From the NCBI GenBank assembly GCA_005502915.1, contig SCMT01000014.1:28591-92590 (forward strand): a stretch of 64,000 bases of DNA. The letters run 5' to 3'. This document shows, piece after piece, positions 39,243 through 46,555 of the stretch (within the stretch, counting starts at the first letter, position 1; every line of letters starts with the position of its first letter). The translations under genes and the position numbers were made by a program. The notes beneath the pieces were generated by a model, which worked only from the letters and a program-made list of their open reading frames with translations, searched no databases and was not told where the DNA came from. The DNA comes from Lysobacteraceae bacterium 2PB. GTDB lineage: Bacteria > Pseudomonadota > Gammaproteobacteria > Xanthomonadales > Xanthomonadaceae.

Positions 39243-42122
39243 TCAGAAGGTGATGCTCCAGCTGTCGATGCGGCCGGTGTCGCCACCGGCGTTGTCGTTC
39301 ACGCGGAGCGTCCAGGTGCCGTTGAGCGGCTCGCTGGACAGGTTGACCGTGTAGGTCTGGTTGATGTTGTCGGCCGAACCGCCGGTGCGGTTGTGCAGCA
39401 CGTACACCGAACCGTCCGGCGCGATCAGGTCGACCTTCAGGTCGCCGATGTAGGTGTGGACGATCGCGACCGCGACCGGCGTGCTGGCCGGAGCGTTGCC
39501 GCTGCGACCGGACACCGTGATCGTGCTCTGCACCGTGGTGTTGTCGCCGATCGCGACATCCGTGCCGTTGGTGTAGGTCTGCACGCTGCCACCGCCGCCG
39601 GTGGAGTAGTCGCCGACCAGGCTCACGCCCGAGAAGGTCGAGTACGCCTTGAGGCGGACGTGGTAGGTGCCGGCCTGCGGCGCGGCGAAGGTGCAGGTCT
39701 CGGCATTGCCGCCGAGGTACGGACGGCAGTCGTACACGGTGTCGGTCGGCGCGCTGCCGAACTTCACGTACAGGTCGGCATCGCCGGTGCCGCCGGAGAT
39801 CGTGAACGTCAGGTTGGTGGCGCCCGCGGGCACGACCATCGTGTAGTTCAGCGAGTTGCCGGTGGTGGCGCCGAGGCCGGTGACGGGCACGCCCTTGGTC
39901 AGGGTGGTGCCGCCGCTGGTGGCGGTGCCGGTGAAGTTCTGGCCGGTGACGTTGGCGCCGCTGACGGTGACGCTGCGGTTGACCGGCGAGAAGGTGTAGC
40001 CGCTCAGCGACGGGGTCAGCGTGTAGGTGCCGTTCGCGAGGTTCGAGAACGTGAACTGGCCGCTGGCATTCGTCGTGACCGAGGTGCTGCCGTTGCTGAC
40101 GCTGACGCCGCTGATGGCCGCGCCGGCGCTGGTGGTGATCGTGCCGGACACCGAGAACGTGGTGGCCGACGCGGTGCCGGTGAAGTTCTGGCCGGTGACG
40201 TTCGCGCCATTGACCGTGACCGCGAGGTTGGCCGGCGAGAAGGTGTAGCCGCTCAGCGACGGGGTCAGGGTGTAGGTGCCGTTGGCCAGGCCGGAGAACG
40301 TGTACTGGCCGCTGGCATTCGTCGTGACCGAGGTGCTGCCGTTGCTGACGCTGACGCCGCTGATGCCGGTGCCGCCGCTGGTGGCGATGGTGCCCGAGAT
40401 CGAGTACGTGGTGCCGCCACCGCCGGTGCAGGCGGGGAACTTGAAGTCGGCGATGCGCGTCTGCCAGCTGCCGCTCGGGCGGTACATGCCGACGAACCAG
40501 AAGGTGCAGTCGTCGACCGGATCGACGGTCATCTGGTAGTAGTCGCCCCAGCGACCCGAGGTCTCGACGGCGGCGCCGACGGCGACTTCGTTCTCGCCCA
40601 GCGACATCACGCCGGCCGGATCGGTGGCCAGGCGGCCGGTGTAGCCCAGCGTGGCGAACTTGGTCGGCGTGGTCGTCTTGGTGACGTTGTAGCCCATGCC
40701 GATGTTGCCGAACTTGTCCATGGCGAGCGTGCCCATCAGGTGATGGGTGCTGCTGTCGCCGGGGCTGAACGTGCCTTCCTGGTGCAGGGTCCAGTTGCCG
40801 CTGCCGACGCGGCGCAGTTCGAACCAGCGGATGCCGGAGTCGACCACGGTGCCGCTGCGGGCCGGATCCTGGTTGGTGGCGAGCGTGCCGACCAGCACTT
40901 CATGGGTGCCCATGTTGCGGTAGACGAGCTGGTTGAGCAGCACTTCGCGGATCGGGTCGAGGCGCGAGGTGGAACCCGGCTGCGGCACGGTGGCGAAGGT
41001 GCTGTAGTCGCGGAACCAGCTGTTGAACTCGGTGATCGCGACGCGCGGCAGCGTGGTGATGCTGCTGTTCGCCGGCGTGTTCCAGTCGATGTTCAGCTCG
41101 TACAGCTCGATGAAGTCCTGGCTGCCGTTGGCGCTCGCGCCGGCATGCGCTTCGTCGTCGTTGTGGCGCGCGAGGATCTGCTTGCGGCCCGACGGCGGCG
41201 CGGTGGTGCCGTAGAAGGTCGACGGCGTCATGATCTGGAAGCCGTAACCCGCGAGGTTGGCCACGCTGTTGAAGCGCTGGGCCGGACGGGCGGTGGCGCC
41301 GTTGAGCATGTTGGCGCGGTCGAAGGCGTAGATCTCGGTGCCGGCCTGGCTGCCTTCGTTGGTGCCGCACACGTAGGCGTCGTTCCACACGCCGCAATGC
41401 GGGTAATCCGGCAGCACGGGCGTGGCGTAGCGGTAGAACCACCAGCCGCCGCTCACCGGGTCGGAGGTCTTCGACACGAAGGTGCACAGACCGGTGTCGT
41501 CCATGGTCAGCATGAACCAGCGGCCGGCCTGGCGATCGTAGTGCAGCAGCGGGTCGCCGCGATCGCTGGTGCAGGAGTTGCCTGCCGGCGCGAGCGAGCC
41601 GAAGGTGGTCGGGCCGGACACCAGGGTGCCCGACTTGTTGTAGACGTTGAAATAGGTGCCGCTGCCGCCGCTGTTGACGGCGTAGATCACATGGTTCGCA
41701 CCGACTTCGACGACCGGGTCACCCGGGCTCACGCCGGTGTTCGGATTGTTGATGCTGACGCGGCTGCGCGCCGCGACATTCGCCTTCAGGCTGCGCGCGC
41801 GCGGGCTCTTGTCCCACATCTGCTGCAGCTCGGGCAGACGGTCGCGCGCGGTCGGCTTGTCGGCCGGCGCGTGCGGCAGCTTGCTGCCGATCGGCGTGTA
41901 CTGGCGGCGGTGCGCCTCGCGGATGCCCATGCCGGGCGTCCACGGCTTGGCCTTGGGCAGATTGCGCAGGTCGACGGCGATATTGTGCGCCGACACCGGC
42001 TGGCCGATCTGCGGCCTCCCCGGATTGGCCTTGCCGCCGGACGGCTGCGCCGCCATCGCCGCGCACGGCAACAGCAGCATCAGCACGGCGGCCTTGGCCC
42101 CCTTGATCATCGCTGATTTCAT
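39243..42122 (-). CDS. secreted propeller protein with two Ig-like, PPC and P domains
   Basis: 959 aa, the largest of the island. Signal peptide (1-24), propeller-like region (to about 570, closing SGRWGDYYQMTVDPVDDCTFWF), two tandem carboxypeptidase-regulatory-like folds (about 575-735), a PPC domain (about 742-840, GDADLYVKFGSAPTDTVYDCRPYLGGNAETC) and a P domain (about 845-959). No protease triad is visible although every attached module is typical of proteases here. It may bind substrate, cell wall or other enzymes. It is the extended paralog of 24207-25901. Confidence 0.85.
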   Translation of the reverse strand: MKSAMIKGAKAAVLMLLLPCAAMAAQPSGGKANPGRPQIGQPVSAHNIAVDLRNLPKAKPWTPGMGIREAHRRQYTPIGSKLPHAPADKPTARDRLPELQQMWDKSPRARSLKANVAARSRVSINNPNTGVSPGDPVVEVGANHVIYAVNSGGSGTYFNVYNKSGTLVSGPTTFGSLAPAGNSCTSDRGDPLLHYDRQAGRWFMLTMDDTGLCTFVSKTSDPVSGGWWFYRYATPVLPDYPHCGVWNDAYVCGTNEGSQAGTEIYAFDRANMLNGATARPAQRFNSVANLAGYGFQIMTPSTFYGTTAPPSGRKQILARHNDDEAHAGASANGSQDFIELYELNIDWNTPANSSITTLPRVAITEFNSWFRDYSTFATVPQPGSTSRLDPIREVLLNQLVYRNMGTHEVLVGTLATNQDPARSGTVVDSGIRWFELRRVGSGNWTLHQEGTFSPGDSSTHHLMGTLAMDKFGNIGMGYNVTKTTTPTKFATLGYTGRLATDPAGVMSLGENEVAVGAAVETSGRWGDYYQMTVDPVDDCTFWFVGMYRPSGSWQTRIADFKFPACTGGGGTTYSISGTIATSGGTGISGVSVSNGSTSVTTNASGQYTFSGLANGTYTLTPSLSGYTFSPANLAVTVNGANVTGQNFTGTASATTFSVSGTITTSAGAAISGVSVSNGSTSVTTNASGQFTFSNLANGTYTLTPSLSGYTFSPVNRSVTVSGANVTGQNFTGTATSGGTTLTKGVPVTGLGATTGNSLNYTMVVPAGATNLTFTISGGTGDADLYVKFGSAPTDTVYDCRPYLGGNAETCTFAAPQAGTYHVRLKAYSTFSGVSLVGDYSTGGGGSVQTYTNGTDVAIGDNTTVQSTITVSGRSGNAPASTPVAVAIVHTYIGDLKVDLIAPDGSVYVLHNRTGGSADNINQTYTVNLSSEPLNGTWTLRVNDNAGGDTGRIDSWSITF
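40055..40365. repeat. direct repeat of the Ig-like module
   Basis: A 62-base stretch is identical at 40055-40116 and 40304-40365 (249 bases apart), inside the tandem Ig-like modules of the 959-aa gene. The rest of the two modules is similar but diverged. It marks a recent internal duplication or ongoing conversion. Confidence 0.85.
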
Positions 42123-42292
42123 GTCTGAGTCCTCGATTTCGTCTTGTGTGTGTGCAGCATGGCCATCCCACTGGCCATGCGACGGGCAACGCCTGGAACA
42201 ATCGATCGTGTGACGACACAGCTACAGCTGGCACGCGCTCGCGCTTCGCATCCAGGGCATCCGGCCCATGTGCGAGGCGTCGGCGGGCCTTC

Positions 42293-43129
42293 TTATTCGG
42301 GATCGATGAACACGCCGCGCCGTTGCAGGCGCAGCTCGTTCAGCAGACTCCGCATCTCGATCCGCGCCTTCTGCTCGCCGGCCTTCGGCTGGCCGACGAT
42401 GGCGGTCGCGGTCTTGTTCGGTTCCTGTCCGTCCAGATGGCGGACGGAGAGGGAATAATCCGTCGCGAACTGGTGCGACGTGGACAGGGTCACTTCGGCG
42501 TCGAGCTTGTCGCCGACATTGAGCGTGACGCTGCCGGTGCGGCTGGTGAAGCGCTGCAGCGAACCGGCGCGCGCGCCGTCCTGCAGCGACACCTCGATCC
42601 GGCCTTCATCGCTCTGCGCCTGTACGGTGCCCTGCGTGCCGATGACCTGGATGCGGCCCGGCCCGGTCTTCAGGTCGATGTCGCTGCGCAGGCCACGGGC
42701 CTCGATATCGCCGATCGCCGCATCGACCGAAAGCGCGTGGCCCTGCGGCACGTACAGCACCAGGTCGATGCGCTGGCCTTCCGCGAGGCCGACGCCCGCG
42801 GGCAGCGTGGGCGCGACGACGAAGCGGCCATCGCGCATCCCGGGCGCGAAGGTGAATTTCGGGGCGCCATCGGGCTGCTGGATCGTCGAGCGGATGTCGA
42901 GCTGGTGCTCGTAGCCGCCGAAGCGCATGAACACGCTGCCGTAGGGGTTGACCACCGCGATCGGCACGCCTGCAGCCAGCTTGAAGCTCTGGTCCTGCCG
43001 GATGGGTTCCGCCATCTGCGCTTCGGCCCCCTCCTGCACGGGAGCGCTGCCGTCCTGCGCGCGCGCATGCGGCGCCCCCGCAGCCAGCAGCACGATCGAC
43101 AACAGCGGCAGCACGGCGCAACGCATCAT
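42293..43129 (-). CDS. secreted protein, adhesin-head-like repeat (DUF4097 type)
   Basis: 278 aa with signal peptide (to about residue 24). The middle reads like a right-handed beta-solenoid of the DUF4097/GIN class: GDIEARGLRSDIDLKTGPGRIQVIG then GTVQAQSDEGRIEVSLQDG and TSRTGSVTLNVGD, each turn about 20 residues. No known activity. It follows the TonB receptor by 104 bases on the same strand and may be its partner. Confidence 0.6.
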   Translation of the reverse strand: MMRCAVLPLLSIVLLAAGAPHARAQDGSAPVQEGAEAQMAEPIRQDQSFKLAAGVPIAVVNPYGSVFMRFGGYEHQLDIRSTIQQPDGAPKFTFAPGMRDGRFVVAPTLPAGVGLAEGQRIDLVLYVPQGHALSVDAAIGDIEARGLRSDIDLKTGPGRIQVIGTQGTVQAQSDEGRIEVSLQDGARAGSLQRFTSRTGSVTLNVGDKLDAEVTLSTSHQFATDYSLSVRHLDGQEPNKTATAIVGQPKAGEQKARIEMRSLLNELRLQRRGVFIDPE

Positions 43130-43233
43130 CGGAACTCCTTGGTTTTTCGGATCGGGCTTTCTGGACCATCGACTCCGCAGCCGGACCGCATGGCGGGGAC
43201 TGCGTCGTCCTGCAGCATGTCGCGCGGAACGGA

Positions 43234-45327
43234 TCAGAAGCTGTAATCGGCGGTCAGGATGAAATTACGGCCCGGCTCGTCGAGACCCGATCCGTGCTCT
43301 CGGTAGTATTTGTCGCCCAGGTTCTCGGCACGCAGCGCCAGCTGGAAACGATCGCTCGCCTTCCAGGAGACGCGCGCGTTGACGGTGCCCCAGCCGCCCG
43401 TGCCGCCGGGATTGATGCGTGGATCGACGCGGTCGCGCGAGCTCAGGCGATCCTGCTCGCTGGCGTAGAGCACGTAGGTCTCGACGCCCAGGGATTCGCG
43501 GACCTGCCAGCGCGCCCCGACCTTGCCGTACAGCGGCGGGATGCGGTCGGCCGGCATGGAGCCGCCGGTATCGACGTCTTCCTCGCCGCGCGTCCAGGTC
43601 GCGGTGGCGTACAGTTCGAGCTCGGGCGACGGCAGGCGATAGCGCGCACCCGCCTCCACGCCCCACAGCTGCAGGCGCGCGACGTTGCGGTTCTGCACTT
43701 CCAGCGCGGTACCCACGGTGTTGCCGGTGAGCACCGACGTGATCTTGTCGCGATAGTTCATCCGGAACGCGATGACCTCGCCGCTCAGGCGCTCGCCGCC
43801 GAACTTCACGCCGGCATCGATGGAGGTCACGTACTCCGGCGCCAGGTCCGGATTCGGCGAACTGAAACGGTTGCCCGGACGCGGACCGAACACGCCGAGG
43901 TCGAAGATGTTCGGCGCGCGGAAACCGCGACCGATGTTCATCACCAGGCGCGTGTCTTCCGAAAGCACGTAGGCGATGCCGAGGTTGCCGGTGAGATCGT
44001 CCGGCGACAGCGACACGCCGGGCACGCTGCCGCTGCCGGGCACGTCGATGTCGTAGCGGCTGTAGCGCGCGCCGTAGTTGAAGTCGAACTTGCCGACCTT
44101 CCAGTCGTCGGCCGCGTAGACGGCCCAGCCGTCCATGCGCGAACCATCGGGGAAGCGCGGCGCGCGGACGCTGGTGGCGCCGGTATTGATGTTGCGTCGC
44201 GTCTTCGAGGACTCGACCTCGTCGCGGTAGAACTCGAAACCGTAGCTCACGTGGTGGCGCTCGCCGATGTCCTTGCCGAACTGTCCGGACACGCCGCTGG
44301 TCGTGGCGCGGTTGCGCTCGCGGTCTTCGTTGAGGCTGCCGAAGTCGCGCAGGCGACGGTCGTCGACCACGATCTGCCGGCCCAGGTGCAGTTCGCCGCT
44401 GTCGAACAGGGCGTTGGCCTTGTCGATGCGCCAGCGCAGCTGCGCGAAGCGACGCGCCTGCGGCTCGAAGAAGAAGGTCGCGTTCTCCGGATTGGCCTGG
44501 CCGAAGCCAGGCACCAGCGCATCATGGCGCGGCGTGCGCGGCTGTTCCGAATACTGCAGCGCGAGCATCAGTTCATGGCCGGGGGCCACGTCGAACTGCC
44601 AGCGGAAGTCCGCGCTGCGCTGGGTGAAACCGGTGAAGGCGCGCTCGCGGCCGTCGCCCGAACGCAGGTCGTTCACCTCCTGCGAAGTCACGCCGAGCGA
44701 GAAACCCATGCCTTCGCGTCCGCCGGCGATCTGCGCGCGGCCGATCAGCGAATCGTCGGCGATGGCGGCGATGGCGCGCAGGCGACCGTTCCACTGCCAG
44801 TCCTGTCCGTCGAAACGCACTTCGGGCGTGAGCATCTGCACCACGCCGCCCATCGCGTCGCCGCCGTAGAGCGTGCTCGACGGGCCGCGCACGACTTCGA
44901 TGCGATCCAGGCTCTGGCCGTCGACCAGGGCGATGTACTGGTTCGGCGCATTGCGGAAGATCGCGTTGTTCAGGCGGAAGCCGTCGACCAGATGCAGGAC
45001 TTCCGAGCCCTTCAGGCCACGGACGATGACCACGCCCTGCCCCGGCGTGGTCTGCTGGACGAAGGTGCCGACCTCGCCGTGGAGGGCGTCCATCGGGGTC
45101 TGCGGGGCAGTCTCGCGCAGCCGCTCGCCCCCCACGATCGTCGTGGCGGCCGGCACATGCAGGGTCGATTCGGGGCGCTTGGTCGCCGTGACCTGGATCG
45201 TATCCAGGCAGGATGCATCACCTTCCGCGCAGGGGCCGGATTCGTCGGCGAGCGCCTGGCCGATGGCGAGCGACAGCAACGCAAAGGAAGCGAGCGCGCG
45301 ACAGGGAGCGCGGAAGGTGGAACGCAT
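43234..45327 (-). CDS. TonB-dependent haem/haemoglobin-type receptor
   Basis: 697 aa. Signal peptide (to about 28), TonB box DTIQVTATK (about 43-51), plug (VVIVRGLKGSEVLHLVDGFRLNN, RIEVVRGPSSTLYGGDAMGG), then a 22-strand barrel ending in Phe (LTADYSF). FRAPNIFDLG and NPDLAPE are the FRAP/NPNL motif pair of haem receptors, so a haem or haemoprotein ligand is likely. Proteases next door could release haem from host proteins; inference. TTG 45330 is an alternative start. Confidence 0.85.
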   Translation of the reverse strand: MRSTFRAPCRALASFALLSLAIGQALADESGPCAEGDASCLDTIQVTATKRPESTLHVPAATTIVGGERLRETAPQTPMDALHGEVGTFVQQTTPGQGVVIVRGLKGSEVLHLVDGFRLNNAIFRNAPNQYIALVDGQSLDRIEVVRGPSSTLYGGDAMGGVVQMLTPEVRFDGQDWQWNGRLRAIAAIADDSLIGRAQIAGGREGMGFSLGVTSQEVNDLRSGDGRERAFTGFTQRSADFRWQFDVAPGHELMLALQYSEQPRTPRHDALVPGFGQANPENATFFFEPQARRFAQLRWRIDKANALFDSGELHLGRQIVVDDRRLRDFGSLNEDRERNRATTSGVSGQFGKDIGERHHVSYGFEFYRDEVESSKTRRNINTGATSVRAPRFPDGSRMDGWAVYAADDWKVGKFDFNYGARYSRYDIDVPGSGSVPGVSLSPDDLTGNLGIAYVLSEDTRLVMNIGRGFRAPNIFDLGVFGPRPGNRFSSPNPDLAPEYVTSIDAGVKFGGERLSGEVIAFRMNYRDKITSVLTGNTVGTALEVQNRNVARLQLWGVEAGARYRLPSPELELYATATWTRGEEDVDTGGSMPADRIPPLYGKVGARWQVRESLGVETYVLYASEQDRLSSRDRVDPRINPGGTGGWGTVNARVSWKASDRFQLALRAENLGDKYYREHGSGLDEPGRNFILTADYSF

Positions 45328-46555
45328 CAATGGAAGAGCCCCGGAGGAGAAGTTCAGGTCAGCAAAGCAATCAAGAGCACATCATCCCGTCGTCGTCGGC
45401 GTCCTGCCGCATGTGTGTATCCCGACCGGATGCTGGCGATCCTCACGCAAAAACAGCTAATGCGCCATCGGTGGCCCGATGGGCGTCGGATGCGAGCGAG
45501 GGAGTCGCCGTGTTTCGTTGTCGTGTCCGTCGCGCTGCGAAGCGTCGCAACGGCCATCTGGAACGTAAACGGAACGGACAAGGCAGGTCAATAGCAGGCG
45601 CTCTGCGTCGCGACAGGACCAACACCCTGTCGAGGAAATGCGTGCAGCGACAACACGATGTGTCCGTTGTCGCAGGAAAGTGGACCTGGTCGATGACAGA
45701 GGGGCGCGAATCTTGTTGCGATGCAGCATCGACCTGCGCGGCAGCGACCTCATCGATCGGGCGAGCGTCCGGAAGCGACGTCGGGAGCCGCATCCGAAAA
45801 AGAGCCCCGGCAAGGCCGGGGCGCAATGACAGCTCGGGGCAAGACTTGAAACTTCGCGTCGAGGGAGGGTGCGGCTCCCGCCCCGCCTCCGGGGAGGCGA
45901 CGGGGCGGGACGTTCGCACCGCAACCAGCATTGCAGGCGAACGCCGGAACGCGTCTCCAGTCCGGCCGGGACTGGGTGCGACCTGCATTCCGTGGACGCA
46001 TCAAACCGTCCGGGCCGTCATCCGAGCCTGTTTTGAGATGTCTTTTTTTTCTCAGCCGTGCGCGAAGCCCCGCGCTGCCTGGGCTGCAGCCATCCTCGCG
46101 ACATGCGTGCGGATGCGCGAAGTCGGTGAACGCAGGCGTGATTACCGCTCGCGATCGCGCCTGATCGGGGACATGGCCTAGCTTGAAGCGGCCTTTGGGG
46201 CACGTGTCGGCTGCAATTCCGTCACCGGATTCGATGCACCCGTCGATGCCATCGCGACGGCCGGGCAAAGCACGCCGGGCCCGCGCCGTACCAACGCGCC
46301 GTACCAAACCGCATGCGTGTGCGCACCGGCCGGTCTGCGCATGCGGCTCGCGATGCCCGCCACGATGCGTTAAATTCGTATGCGCCCGACAAGGACGCCG
46401 AGCGTCGCCGGCAGTCGGCAGCACGGTCGCCGAGGTTGTTCGGCCGGCCGCACAGGGGACATCGATACGTTCCATGCCGATGCGCCGGCCGTTGCCGTGG
46501 GCGTCGCGCACGGGTTTGCCGCCAGGGTTTCGCCGCCCAGATCCGACAACACCAC
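45328..46555. other. 1.2-kb non-coding region before regulator 1
   Basis: Between divergent TonB receptor and regulator 1. No ORF has protein-like composition. It carries a strong minus-strand terminator (45797-45822) preceded on that strand by GC-rich stem-loop potential at about 45884-45910, and an 8-T run at 46042-46049. It must hold the promoters of both genes. The unexplained terminator suggests a small RNA or a missed short gene on the minus strand. Confidence 0.5.
45797..45822 (-). terminator. orphan rho-independent terminator, minus strand
   Basis: GCCCCGGC, loop CTT, GCCGGGGC then CTCTTTTTC on the minus strand. No recognised gene ends ahead of it; the next one on that side, regulator 1, points the other way. 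Confidence 0.75.

Noticed and set aside
39393..42116. A 907-codon open frame on the plus strand
   Set aside because: Antisense to the 959-aa propeller gene; composition is that of a shadow frame, with no ribosome site or signal peptide.
45443..46511. Minus-strand ORFs of 155-253 codons before regulator 1
   Set aside because: They overlap each other in different frames, are Arg/Ala/Pro-rich and cross the terminator at 45797-45822. A small RNA is a better explanation of the terminator.
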